NCBI RefSeq assembly: GCF_033449965.1 | Contig: NZ_CP137761.1 | Span: 2,170,001-2,234,000, forward strand | DNA: 64,000 nt | Reading direction: 5' to 3' | Source: Bacillus sp. T3 | Lineage (GTDB): Bacteria; Bacillota; Bacilli; Bacillales; Cytobacillaceae | Part shown: piece by piece, positions 1 through 8,469 of the stretch | Layout: each line of letters begins with the position of its first letter | Numbering within the stretch: position 1 is the stretch's first letter | Position numbers and translations under genes: made by a program | Notes under the pieces: model-generated | Told to the model about the DNA's origin: nothing | What the model saw: only the letters and a program-made list of their open reading frames with translations | The model's database searches: none

Positions 1-48
1 CAGTGCTGGAAACGAAAATTTTGAGACATGATGGAGTACGAAGGAAAC

Positions 49-651
49 ATGAATAAAACCATAAAACTAAGTTTTTTATATTCTCAAATATTATTTATTT
101 TACTTTTGCCGGTATGGATTGAATTAACAAATTATCTTCATCCGATTGTGGTCGGAGTTGTTTGGTTTTGTATTTCTTTCCTTGTTTTATTTGGTGTGTG
201 CTGGGTAAAAAAGGAAAAGATTCGTTTGTCAAAAAAAATCCTTCATGTTATTACTTTTCTTTATTCTATCGGATTGCTTGTTTTATTATTTTTCAGACCC
301 AATGGTCAAGGTTATGGAAGCATAAATCTTATTCCTTTCGACACCATTTATTTTTATCTATCTGGTAAAGTCAATTATTTAATTGCACTTTATAATTTAG
401 GCGCAAATATTGGTTTGTTTATACCATTTGGTTTGTATTATAGATACACAAAATGGGCACCTAGTATGAAACAATTGCTCTTGATCACCATATGTTCAAT
501 ATGCACGATTGAATGGTTACAATTTACTACCAAAAGAGGAAGTTTAGATATTGATGATCTATTTCTAAACGTCTTAGGTGTGTGCTTTGGATATTTCGTT
601 TACCCACTTTTTCGAAAAGTACTTGTTATTGAGGGATCCAAGGAAACGTAG
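49..651 (+). CDS. VanZ-family membrane protein
   Basis: About 200 residues with five or six hydrophobic segments. The conserved VanZ features are visible: an FRP motif after the third segment, NLIPF, an N-x-G-x-x-L-F-I-P-F-G stretch, a following E-W-L-Q and a DIDDLFLN-x-x-G signature near the C-terminus. VanZ-like proteins are membrane proteins, some linked to teicoplanin or lipoglycopeptide tolerance; the function of most members is unknown. In-frame ATGs lie at 28, 31 and 49. The ATG at 49 has AAGGAA just upstream (41-46, short spacing), so it is preferred, but the start is uncertain. A hairpin shared with the convergent methyltransferase gene lies downstream. Confidence 0.85.
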   Translation: MNKTIKLSFLYSQILFILLLPVWIELTNYLHPIVVGVVWFCISFLVLFGVCWVKKEKIRLSKKILHVITFLYSIGLLVLLFFRPNGQGYGSINLIPFDTIYFYLSGKVNYLIALYNLGANIGLFIPFGLYYRYTKWAPSMKQLLLITICSICTIEWLQFTTKRGSLDIDDLFLNVLGVCFGYFVYPLFRKVLVIEGSKET

Positions 652-691
652 AAAAATATGTAAACAAAAGAGCCCCCCATGTTTCTTTTGA

Positions 692-726
692 AACCTCTCA
701 ACCCAGATGATTGAGATTGAGAGGTT
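692..726. terminator. Bidirectional terminator between VanZ and methyltransferase genes
   Basis: Perfect 10-bp inverted repeat, AACCTCTCAA (692-701) and TTGAGAGGTT (717-726). It lies between two convergent genes, with T-rich DNA on the minus-strand exit side. Nearly the same hairpin follows the truncated paralogue at 25.4 kb. Confidence 0.75.
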
Positions 727-745
727 AGTAGTTTTAAAATGATTA

Positions 746-1663
746 TTATTTTTTAACAGCATGAATATAATGAATCGTTTCGAATGCAGATAAATAGTCT
801 GTTCTATTACGAAAGAATTGATCATGAATGTTAAGCGGTGATAAATGTTCGTAAATGAGTAAACCTGCGTTTTCCAACATTTTCTCCATCTCATTATAAG
901 TAAAACAAGACTTCATTGGCTCACCGGTTGCTGCAGCCATTTGAACCATATTTTGAACCCGATTAGAGAAGCCTTTTTCTTCAAATAATTTTTCGTCTGC
1001 ATAATCAAAAACAATCGAACTTCCTGCTGGAACATTGGAAAATAATGAATGAATCAAGCTAGCATTTTCTTCTTTTGTTAAATAATAAGAAACACCTAAT
1101 AAACTAAAGAAAGTTTTTTTGTAAGGCATAAAACCTTCCTCAACGAGATTTTGGACAGAATATTCTTTAGTGAAATCCATTGAAACAAAATGAAGATGAT
1201 CTAGAATTTGAAAGTTTGCATCTTTCAATCTTGTCTTTTTAAATGCTTGTGTTGCAGGGTGATCCACTTCAAATATTTCAATATTGTCGGATAATTCTGG
1301 ATGGCGGAAGCAAAATGTGTCTAATCCGGCTCCAAGAATGACGTACTGTTTTACGCCAAGCATAATTTCATTTAGTAGTACTTTTTCGCAATATGCAGCA
1401 CGTGCTAGGGGAGTTGGTGAAAGCTGAACCTGAGTAATCCATTTTAAAATTTCATCTGAATTATCTTTAAACCTTTGAGAAATCTCTTTACTAAAAAACT
1501 GTATACCTTGAATCATGTTCTTGCTGATAGTTGAAAATTCATGTTCGGTCATTAAATCATTTGTAATAAAATCATTAAAAATTTTAGGTGTGTCATATTT
1601 ACAGTGGTAGGCTCGACCAAAGGCTGATATTAAGGAAGTTAAACTTGATTCATTTTTCTTCAT
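746..1663 (-). CDS. Class I SAM-dependent methyltransferase, LCM (leucine carboxyl methyltransferase-like) family
   Basis: 305 residues, full length for the bacterial LCM/TIGR00027-type family. The SAM-binding segment YVILGAGLDTFCFRHPE and the following FEVDHPATQ-x-x-K are characteristic, and FDYADE lies later. Bacterial members methylate small molecules, for example in polyketide pathways; the substrate here cannot be read from sequence. The start at 1663 has GGGAGG about 8 bases upstream. A terminator-like hairpin sits in the 5' leader (1688-1718), so expression may be attenuated. A truncated paralogue of the C-terminal third lies at 25444-25803. Confidence 0.85.
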   Translation of the reverse strand: MKKNESSLTSLISAFGRAYHCKYDTPKIFNDFITNDLMTEHEFSTISKNMIQGIQFFSKEISQRFKDNSDEILKWITQVQLSPTPLARAAYCEKVLLNEIMLGVKQYVILGAGLDTFCFRHPELSDNIEIFEVDHPATQAFKKTRLKDANFQILDHLHFVSMDFTKEYSVQNLVEEGFMPYKKTFFSLLGVSYYLTKEENASLIHSLFSNVPAGSSIVFDYADEKLFEEKGFSNRVQNMVQMAAATGEPMKSCFTYNEMEKMLENAGLLIYEHLSPLNIHDQFFRNRTDYLSAFETIHYIHAVKK

Positions 1664-1687
1664 ACCATAATCCTCCCTTATAACAAA

Positions 1688-1718
1688 AATAAGATTCCCC
1701 TGCCAGGAGAATCTTATT
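1688..1718 (-). promoter_or_regulatory. Attenuator-like hairpin in the methyltransferase leader
   Basis: Perfect 10-bp arms AATAAGATTC (1688-1697) and GAATCTTATT (1709-1718). On the minus strand the second arm runs into TTATTTTTGTT, then the GGGAGG ribosome binding site of the methyltransferase. A terminator between promoter and ribosome binding site suggests conditional read-through. No ligand or leader peptide is identifiable. Confidence 0.5.
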
Positions 1719-1870
1719 ATACATACAAAAAATAAAGTTGTAGATTATAGCATAAATAAATTTATTTGTCAAGTTTTAAGTGTCGGAAAACAAGAACCAC
1801 TAGGGGTGAAAGTGGACGAAACGGCCGAAAAAGCCGAATCGGCCACTGTTGGATTCCCTGTGAATTTATG

Positions 1871-3448
1871 TCAATACCCAGAGTCTTCCGATGTAAGATT
1901 TTCAATCATCTTAAAATCATACTTCTGTAACGGCTTTTCCGCCTGCCCTTCAACAACTTCACCGGTATACGAAAATCTAGATCCATGGCACGGGCAATCC
2001 CAGGTCCGCTCAGCGCAGTTCCATTCAACTTCGCATCCTACGTGGGTACATGTTGTATCTACAATGTGCAGAGTTCCTTCCTTATCCTTATAGGCACCCT
2101 TTCTTTCCCCGTTAATGCTTATGACAGCCCCTTCATCGTTAGGTAATAGATTTGGGTTTAGATTGGTTAATTCAAGTTTTCCTTTTATTAAATGTTTAAC
2201 AACATCTGCATTCTCGACAAAGAAGTTTTTTAAGCTAGGGTTAATGTAAAATCTTGATGGATTAAACAGCTTTTGAAATTTGTTCTCTTTGCCCAAAACA
2301 GTGTCACATAATAGAAGGGCAGCGGCGGTTCCGTTGGACATTCCCCATTTTCTATAGCCAGTCGCGATCAATATTTTCGGCTGACCTGCTGTAACTGGCC
2401 CGATATATGGGACCTTATCCAATGTTGTTAAATCTTGCGCGGACCAGCGGTAAGGAATAGATTCGATTCCTAACACCTCGCGGCCGAAGGTTTCTAGTGC
2501 CTGGTAGTGTTTCATCGTGTTGTTACTTTGGCCAGTCTTGTGACCTTCCCCAACAATAAGGACCATTTCTTCTCCGTTAATGGTAACGGACCTTAATGAA
2601 CGTGTTGGTTGGTCCGCACTAATATACATTCCACCCGAAAATTTACTTTTGGTTTTAGCCGCAAGAACATAAGATCGATCGGCATACATTTTCCCAGAAT
2701 AAAGTCCGAGTCCTTCATAGAATGGAAAATGCGAACAAGCGAGAACATAATCGCCTGTAACACGGCCTCCGTCTCGAGTAAGGACTGTTGGCCGTGTTTC
2801 TGTCTCCACATTCACCGCTACAGTATTCTCAAAGATGAGTCCGCCTTTTTCGGTGATTTTTTGGACAAGATGCTTTAAGTATTTAAGGGGATGAAACTGT
2901 GCTTGATTTCGCATAATTAGCGCATTTTTAATTTTTATATCAAAGGGAATGGTATCAATCAGTTCTCCATCAATATTAAGTTTTTCATATGCCTTGGCCT
3001 CGTTTTTTATCTTTTGTTCATACTCTTCCGTGGTTGAGTATATGTAAGCGTCCTGTGTACTGAAGTCACAGTCGATTTGAAGTTGGTCAATTGTTTCTTT
3101 GATAAAGTTTAAGGCTTGAATGCTGGCTTCATAATACAACCTTGCCTTACTTTTTCCCATATTGGTTATCAATTCATCGTAAATTAAATCATGCTGGGCG
3201 GTAATTTTTGCGGTTGTATTTCCCGTTGTTCCATTCAGTACCCTGTCTGCCTCCACGATTGCAACCTTTAATCCTTTATTAGCCAAAAGGTAGGCAGTTG
3301 TTATTCCGGTGATACCGCCACCTACAATAACAGTATCAACATGAATATCATGATCTAGCTGGGGAAACTCTGGCAAAACCGTTGAATCTGTCCAAAAGGA
3401 TTTAGGGAACTTTGGCAATTTCCCCTCTACAAATTCCTCGTTCGTCAT
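1871..3448 (-). CDS. FAD-dependent oxidoreductase with C-terminal Rieske [2Fe-2S] domain (YhfW-like)
   Basis: 525 residues from the chosen start. The N-terminal DAO-type FAD-binding fold shows DTVIVGGGITGITTAYLLA (GxGxxG). The C-terminal Rieske domain has CTHVGC and CPCHGSRF, giving the two Cys-x-His / Cys-x-x-His ligand pairs. This architecture is known from B. subtilis YhfW; the physiological substrate is not established. The start at 3448 (MTNEEF) is chosen because GGAGG lies 7 bases upstream and homologues begin just before KSFW. The frame stays open upstream to 3628, but that extension has no ribosome binding site and reads as noise. Confidence 0.88.
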   Translation of the reverse strand: MTNEEFVEGKLPKFPKSFWTDSTVLPEFPQLDHDIHVDTVIVGGGITGITTAYLLANKGLKVAIVEADRVLNGTTGNTTAKITAQHDLIYDELITNMGKSKARLYYEASIQALNFIKETIDQLQIDCDFSTQDAYIYSTTEEYEQKIKNEAKAYEKLNIDGELIDTIPFDIKIKNALIMRNQAQFHPLKYLKHLVQKITEKGGLIFENTVAVNVETETRPTVLTRDGGRVTGDYVLACSHFPFYEGLGLYSGKMYADRSYVLAAKTKSKFSGGMYISADQPTRSLRSVTINGEEMVLIVGEGHKTGQSNNTMKHYQALETFGREVLGIESIPYRWSAQDLTTLDKVPYIGPVTAGQPKILIATGYRKWGMSNGTAAALLLCDTVLGKENKFQKLFNPSRFYINPSLKNFFVENADVVKHLIKGKLELTNLNPNLLPNDEGAVISINGERKGAYKDKEGTLHIVDTTCTHVGCEVEWNCAERTWDCPCHGSRFSYTGEVVEGQAEKPLQKYDFKMIENLTSEDSGY

Positions 3449-3772
3449 CACATATCCTCCATTCGGTACTTTGGTAATATTAGGATTTCCATTCCTCACC
3501 AAGCTATACCACTCCATTAAACAATGAAAAGGAGCAACCTGAGGAGGAACTGCTATCAAATGGATCGATGTCATCGAAATGATGAAAAAATAAAGAAAGC
3601 TGGGTATCAAGAGGTTCTTGTTGATCAAGTAGTTATCAATAAAAATATGAAATTATTGTAGAAAAATGTCGTTAGTTTGAATTATTAAAAAAATAAGTGT
3701 GACATATATCACGTGTTATACTTTGTTTAGGAAGAAATCTTATATTATTTAGGGGAAAAGGGGCGGATTTCT

Positions 3773-3952
3773 ATGTTATTAGAAGATTTAATACAACGTT
3801 TTACAGGAGAATTAAAACGGAATCCATTAGATGTTACGGAGCTGCATAATTATATTAAAAAAGGTTATCTTTTAGGTGAATTATGTATTGTAGAGTATAA
3901 AAATCTTTTTTTCGAACTAGACAAACACAACCCAGATTATATCCCTAATTAA
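3773..3952 (+). CDS. yppF: YppF-like small protein, copy 1
   Basis: A 59-residue protein (MLLEDLIQRF...) with the YppF family pattern: short N-terminal helix, YIKKGYLLGELCIVEYKNLF and a closing ELDK-x-x-PDY. An AGGGG-rich ribosome binding region lies upstream (3751-3764). YppF proteins are small, conserved in Bacillales and of unknown function. A second copy with nearly the same sequence and upstream region lies at 61414-61593, so the two copies bracket most of the window. Confidence 0.75.
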   Translation: MLLEDLIQRFTGELKRNPLDVTELHNYIKKGYLLGELCIVEYKNLFFELDKHNPDYIPN

Positions 3953-4049
3953 ACACTGAACTAATATCCTTATGTTTATAAGGAGCATTACCCCACGAAC
4001 GCACTCTAAAAAACTGGCTCAAAGTTGAAAAAAGAGTAGAAAAACACAC

Positions 4050-4180
4050 TTGACACATAGGATTTATTTGTATTATGATTAGTCCATGAAATTCAGATAC
4101 CAAAAAATTCTGATATTGCCCACTGGTTAACCTGGAGGCTCATGTTGGTCCGATAAAAGGACTGATATGAGCCTCTTTTT
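4050..4180 (+). promoter_or_regulatory. Sulfur-cassette leader element 1 (promoter, core motif, terminator)
   Basis: Promoter TTGACA (4050-4055), 18-base spacer, TATGAT (4074-4079). Then a small hairpin (ATTCAGAT / ATTCTGAT), the core ACTGGTTAACC (4122-4132) and a terminator: GAGGCTCAT (4135-4143) paired with ATGAGCCTC (4167-4175) and five T. An inner hairpin GTCC/GGAC lies at 4148-4162. No gene follows directly: a palindromic repeat (4190-4370) comes next, then element 2. The terminator plus the shared core suggests a transcription attenuator, riboswitch-like RNA or operator. No known class was recognised. Confidence 0.55.
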
Positions 4181-4189
4181 ATTTATTAG

Positions 4190-4370
4190 GCTGTGTTAAA
4201 CTAAGTTTTTATTTTTTCATTCTGTTGATTGGAGCGGAATGTGCGAGACTCACGCGGCAGCAGCGGGCCAGGTGAAATCCCGCAAGCGCAAGAGCGCAGC
4301 GGAGGCTCACCGCCCGCCCCGCGGAAAGCGAGTACATGCAGCGGAAATCAACAGACAAATTTAACACAGC
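4190..4370. repeat. GC-rich palindromic interspersed repeat (MITE-like)
   Basis: About 181 bp bounded by GCTGTGTTAAA (4190-4200) and its inverse TTTAACACAGC (4360-4370). Inner arms are TCTGTTGATT and AATCAACAGA, and the GC-rich core includes CACCGCCCGCCCCGCGGAAAG. This kind of element is widely dispersed in Bacillus genomes. It separates leader elements 1 and 2. No coding capacity. Confidence 0.75.
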
Positions 4371-4464
4371 ATACTAAATAAAGAAAGAAAGGGGGTTAAA
4401 AATGTTTTTTGTAATAGAAATCATTACTTTTTCAGATGACTCATTCGTGAATAATAAAACTGTT

Positions 4465-4532
4465 AGTGTCGACCGGTCAACCGATGGCTCTTTTTCTCTT
4501 GCTAGATAAGCATTTTGGAAAAGAGCTTTTTT
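4465..4532 (+). promoter_or_regulatory. Sulfur-cassette leader element 2, upstream of the permease
   Basis: The core ACCGGTCAACC (4472-4482) is followed by a terminator: GCTCTTTT (4487-4494) with AAAAGAGC (4519-4526) and six T. It ends 20 bases before the permease ribosome binding site. Core and layout match elements 1 and 3, while the terminator stem sequence differs, so the stem pairing rather than its sequence is kept. A 35-codon ORF (4402-4509) with an upstream GGGGG runs through the core, but the other copies do not conserve it. Confidence 0.5.
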
Positions 4533-4558
4533 ATTACCCAAATAAAAGGAGAAAATGA

Positions 4559-5962
4559 ATGAATGGAAATGTCGAATTTAAGCTGAATCCGAAGAAAAAA
4601 TTAACTCTTCTTGATGCGATCAGCTCTACACTCGCACAAATGGCACCGGCTGCCGGTATATATTATGGATTTCCGGTAATATTTGCGGCATCGGGAATTG
4701 GTTCACCGCTCACCCTTTTAGTAGCATCAATAGCAGTAATATTGGTGGGTCTTAGCTTAACAAATTTCTCAAAAACCCATCCAAGCAGCGGCTCACTAAT
4801 CCAATATATAAGTATGACGTTTGGAGATGTAGTCGGGATGGCGGCCTCGCTGGTCTTTTTAGTTGGAACCATTTTTCTGGCTGGATCTGCCTTTATCGAA
4901 CTTGGAGGATGGACCGCAGATTCACTAGCATTATATGGGATACATATTCACTGGATTTACCCAACAATTAGTTTGGGATTACTCATCTGGGGCTTGACCG
5001 TTCTAGGGATTCATCGATCGACGAAAATTGCTGCTTTAGCGCTGTTCATCGAAGTTGGGGTACTAGTTGTGGTTTCAGCACTAGTGTTTATTTACCCTCC
5101 AGCTCCATTGTCGCTAATTCCGTTTGCTGCATCTTCAATCGAGGGAGGAATATCTGGATTGAGTCTCGCTTTTCCGTTAGCTGTTTATTTATTTATCGGT
5201 TTTGAAAACTCTGTTGCATTGGCTGAAGAGACGAAGAATCCAAAAAAGAATACGGCACGTGCGGTTCTTGTAAGTATCGCGATTATGTCAATCTTTTATA
5301 TTTTTATAAATTACAGCATCATTAGTGGATTTTCTAATAAAGCCGAAGCATTGCTTAATAGCTCAAACCCTTTTATGGATCTTGCCAATCAATATTTAGG
5401 CAGTTTTTCCGTCCTTGCCACGATTGCAGGTTTTACCAGCATATTTGGGATGACCATTGCTTGCTTAAACGGTTTTTCGAGGATTCCTTTTCACACTGCA
5501 CGTGAAGGGTTATTTAATAGAAAACTAGCTAAGGTCTCGAAATGGGGAACGCCAATAGGCTCACTTACCCTCTTATCCGGTGCAGGACTATTTGTAGCTG
5601 TTTTATTTGGCTTCCTCGGTGAGAGCTGGGTTGTTGGCTTTGGATATTTAGGTACGATTGGCACGATTCCGCTGTTGATCATTTATTGTTTATTGAATTT
5701 AGCCGTCATCTTTTATAAACAAGAAAAATGGCCGTTTCATAAGAAATTTTTGTTTCCTATCTTGGGCTTAATCAGTATTCTTGTTCCACTTTGGGCAATG
5801 ATCCAACCTGGTCAGCCTGCACCTGTCAGCTTCTTCCCATGGCTGATTCTCGTATTATGTATGGCTAGTTATCTATTTTCATGGGTGAAATCGAAAAAGA
5901 AATCAGCTTCAGCAATCAACTCTGGAGTCTATGATGTCTCAATAAATAATGAACCTTTTTAA
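4559..5962 (+). CDS. APC-superfamily amino acid/organic permease
   Basis: 467 residues with about 12 hydrophobic segments and the APC-superfamily layout, including the early AISSTLAQMAPAAG segment (first helix with an unwound Gly region) and FIGFENSVALAEETKNPKKN after helix 6. The start at 4559 has AAGGAG upstream. It opens the cassette and ends 12 bases before the acyl-CoA-dehydrogenase-like gene, so the two are co-transcribed. Given its sulfur-related neighbours it may import a sulfur compound or amino acid; the substrate is inference. Confidence 0.85.
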   Translation: MNGNVEFKLNPKKKLTLLDAISSTLAQMAPAAGIYYGFPVIFAASGIGSPLTLLVASIAVILVGLSLTNFSKTHPSSGSLIQYISMTFGDVVGMAASLVFLVGTIFLAGSAFIELGGWTADSLALYGIHIHWIYPTISLGLLIWGLTVLGIHRSTKIAALALFIEVGVLVVVSALVFIYPPAPLSLIPFAASSIEGGISGLSLAFPLAVYLFIGFENSVALAEETKNPKKNTARAVLVSIAIMSIFYIFINYSIISGFSNKAEALLNSSNPFMDLANQYLGSFSVLATIAGFTSIFGMTIACLNGFSRIPFHTAREGLFNRKLAKVSKWGTPIGSLTLLSGAGLFVAVLFGFLGESWVVGFGYLGTIGTIPLLIIYCLLNLAVIFYKQEKWPFHKKFLFPILGLISILVPLWAMIQPGQPAPVSFFPWLILVLCMASYLFSWVKSKKKSASAINSGVYDVSINNEPF

Positions 5963-5974
5963 GGAGGAGAAAAG

Positions 5975-7165
5975 ATGGTACAGACAAATACAATTAAAGA
6001 AAAATCAATAAGAGAGGATATTCAAGATTTAGTGGCTAACGTCATTCGTCCAAATGCAGAAATCATCGATAAGGAAGGCTCATTTCCTCGAGAAAATTTG
6101 AATCACTTAGCAAAGGCGGGATGGAACAGTATCCTTATCCCGGAAAAATATGATGGTCTTGGACTTGATTATGAAGCGTTTTCGATCGCTACAGAAGAAA
6201 TTGCCAAAGGGTGCCCTTCAACCGCGTTAGTCTATGTAATGCATGTCGGTGCTGCGCAAACAATCGTTTATTATGGCAATGAAGATCAAAAACAGCGATG
6301 GCTACCTCCTGTTCGAAACGGGAATATTGGTACGCATTCAATGAGCGAGAAAGCAACAGGTGGACATACTTGGTTCAGTTTAAGTGAAGCCAAACGAGAC
6401 GGCGAAGATTACGTATTAGATTTAGAGAAATCCTTTACCACAAGTGGCGGGCAGTCTGCGTTTTATATTTTGCAAACTCGAACACCTGGTGCAGAAAAGC
6501 CAACGGATTTAAGCTATTTTATCGTAGATGGGAAGCATCCGGGAATTTCAGCCGGGTCCTGGGATGCTTTAGGCGTTCATGGCAACCATAGCGGACCATT
6601 AAAACTGGAGGGTGTCACGGTTAAGCGGCAGGATTTATTATGGGAGGAAAATAAAGCAGTGGAAATTGCTATAAATGGAGTTGACCCGCTTTATATGCTC
6701 GGTATGGGCTCTGCATTCTTAGGTGTGGCCGAAGATGCACTGGAAAAAGCGATAGATCATGTGAAGAAAACGATTCATCGTGATTTTAATAAGAGCTTAG
6801 CTGATTATCAAGTGATCAGGGGGCAGCTGGCTGATGCCAAAATCTTAATCAGCAGCCTAAAGCCTTGGCAAATTGAGCTAGCTAAAAAATTCAATCAATT
6901 TGAGGCTGAAGGAAAAGCCTTTGGTGAATTGTTTTATGATTCGGTTGAATTTAAAGTGTATGCTACACAGGTGGCGAACAAGGTTGCAAATGTTGCGATG
7001 GACGTAACAGGGGGATACGGGTATAAAAAAGGACCAATCGAACGCCTGTATCGGGACGCAAGAGCAGGCATTGTTCTAGCTCCGTCCAACCTGTTAGCAA
7101 AAGATATCATTGGAAAAAATCTTGTTGGGTTACCTTCGGAGTTCTTCGAAGAAGGCGGAGAATAA
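5975..7165 (+). CDS. Acyl-CoA dehydrogenase-family flavoprotein
   Basis: 396 residues, full length for the family. Visible are the N-terminal helical part, the middle beta domain (MSEKATGG, then SFTTSGGQSAFYI), and the C-terminal helical domain with VTGGYGYKKGPIERLYRDARAG, the usual FAD-binding end of acyl-CoA dehydrogenases. Relatives in sulfur cassettes (SfnB, DszC type) act as flavin-dependent monooxygenases or desulfurising enzymes rather than true acyl-CoA dehydrogenases, and context favours that reading. GGAGGAG lies just upstream of the ATG. Confidence 0.82.
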   Translation: MVQTNTIKEKSIREDIQDLVANVIRPNAEIIDKEGSFPRENLNHLAKAGWNSILIPEKYDGLGLDYEAFSIATEEIAKGCPSTALVYVMHVGAAQTIVYYGNEDQKQRWLPPVRNGNIGTHSMSEKATGGHTWFSLSEAKRDGEDYVLDLEKSFTTSGGQSAFYILQTRTPGAEKPTDLSYFIVDGKHPGISAGSWDALGVHGNHSGPLKLEGVTVKRQDLLWEENKAVEIAINGVDPLYMLGMGSAFLGVAEDALEKAIDHVKKTIHRDFNKSLADYQVIRGQLADAKILISSLKPWQIELAKKFNQFEAEGKAFGELFYDSVEFKVYATQVANKVANVAMDVTGGYGYKKGPIERLYRDARAGIVLAPSNLLAKDIIGKNLVGLPSEFFEEGGE

Positions 7166-7213
7166 AGTGGCATTCAAATTCCCATTATGAAGGAGTATGA
7201 ACTAAAAACACAC

Positions 7214-7341
7214 TTAACTTATAGAAATTGTTAACTTTATAAATGGTGGATGTAATAGTTATTAAAATGTTGAATACCTATCCAACTGGTCAACCAGAGG
7301 ATCATATTAGTCCAAAAAGGACTTAAATGATCCTCTTTTTT
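7214..7341 (+). promoter_or_regulatory. Sulfur-cassette leader element 3, upstream of sfnG
   Basis: Promoter-like TTAACT (7214-7219), 18-base spacer, TATAAA (7238-7243), aligning with the promoter of element 1. Core ACTGGTCAACC (7285-7295) lies inside the hairpin CTGGT-CA-ACCAG (7286-7297). The terminator is GAGGATCAT (7297-7305) with ATGATCCTC (7327-7335) and six T, with the inner GTCC/GGAC hairpin also present in element 1. The core hairpin shares one base with the terminator stem, so the two structures may compete. Confidence 0.6.
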
Positions 7342-7367
7342 AATAATTTTATTAGGAGGAATTTAGT

Positions 7368-8447
7368 ATGGGATTAGAATTCGCTTATTGGGCACCAAAC
7401 GTTAGTGGGGGATTGGTGATCTCAAACCTACCACAAAAAACAGGCTGGACCTTCGAGGACAACAAGCGCTACGCACAAATCGCTGAGGAAGTAGGATTTG
7501 ATTATGTTCTGCTTCAAACTAGATTCCTAGCAAGCTACGGTGCAGAAAATCAACTAGAGGCAACAGCTCTAGCATCAGCACTTGCATCACACACGAAAAA
7601 ATTAAACATTATTACAGCAGTTCTTCCAGGCCTTTGGCATCCAGCCGTTATTGCGAAAATCCTTTCAACTATTGACCAAATTGGTAACGGGCGCGCGGCT
7701 ATTAATATCGTAAGTGGTTGGTTTAAAGGGGAGTTTAATAGCTATGGTGAACCGTGGTTAGATCATGATGAACGTTACCGTCGTTCTGAAGAATTTATCG
7801 AGGTCCTTAGAGAATTGTGGACAAAGGAATCGGCCAATTACCAGGGTGATTTTTACCGACTTAACGATACACCTTTGAAACCAAAGCCAGTCAAACAACC
7901 TCTGATTTTCCAAGGTGGAAATTCTAAAGCTGCAAAAGAAATGGCAGGCCGTGCATCCGATGTATATTTTGCTAATGGAGGTACACTTGATGAACTCAAA
8001 GCTCAAATTGAAGAAGTTCGTAGTTTGAGAAAAGCGAATGGGAAAGAACCAATCAAATTTGGCGTGAATGGATTTGTTATCGTTCGTGAAACAGAAGAAG
8101 CGGCGAAAAAGGTGCTTCGTGATATCGTCGAAAATGCCAATGTTGAAGCAGTGGAAGGCTTCCGCGATTCAGTTAAAGCAGCAGGTGCAGCTTCACCAGA
8201 AGGAAAAGGCATGTGGGCACAATCAAGCTTTGAAGATCTTGTTCAATATAATGACGGCTTCAAAACCGGTTTAATTGGCACGGCTGAGCAAGTCGCAGAC
8301 CGAATTATTGAATTGAAAAAAATCGGAATTGATCTCGTCTTAACGGGTTTCCTTCACTATGAAGAAGACTTGCGAGCATTTGGTGAAAAAGTATTACCAT
8401 TAGTTCGGGAAAAAGAACAACAACTGCAGGCTTCACTTCAAGCATAG
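7368..8447 (+). CDS. sfnG: FMNH2-dependent dimethylsulfone monooxygenase (LLM family)
   Basis: 359 residues. The opening EFAYWAPNVSGGLVISNL, then IVSGWFKGEF, HDERYRRSEEF, PKPVKQPLIFQGGNS and FEDLVQYNDGF follow SfnG closely along its full length. SfnG, known from Pseudomonas, oxidises dimethylsulfone to methanesulfinate with reduced FMN from a separate reductase, feeding sulfur scavenging. No flavin reductase gene was seen in the window. AGGAGG lies 8 bases upstream of the ATG, and leader element 3 precedes the gene. The next monooxygenase gene follows after 22 bases. Confidence 0.9.
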   Translation: MGLEFAYWAPNVSGGLVISNLPQKTGWTFEDNKRYAQIAEEVGFDYVLLQTRFLASYGAENQLEATALASALASHTKKLNIITAVLPGLWHPAVIAKILSTIDQIGNGRAAINIVSGWFKGEFNSYGEPWLDHDERYRRSEEFIEVLRELWTKESANYQGDFYRLNDTPLKPKPVKQPLIFQGGNSKAAKEMAGRASDVYFANGGTLDELKAQIEEVRSLRKANGKEPIKFGVNGFVIVRETEEAAKKVLRDIVENANVEAVEGFRDSVKAAGAASPEGKGMWAQSSFEDLVQYNDGFKTGLIGTAEQVADRIIELKKIGIDLVLTGFLHYEEDLRAFGEKVLPLVREKEQQLQASLQA

Positions 8448-8469
8448 CCTAATTAGGAGGAACGAATTT

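Noticed and set aside
3449..3660. N-terminal extension of the FAD/Rieske protein, and a + strand tail reading KIKKAGYQEVLVDQVV
   Set aside because: The extension lacks a ribosome binding site and homology. The + strand tail has no upstream gene; it may be a relic but too short to name.
4402..4509. 35-codon leader peptide running through leader element 2, with GGGGG upstream
   Set aside because: The matching ORFs in elements 1 and 3 are not conserved in frame or sequence (element 1 stops at the core), so the RNA or DNA motif explains the conservation better.
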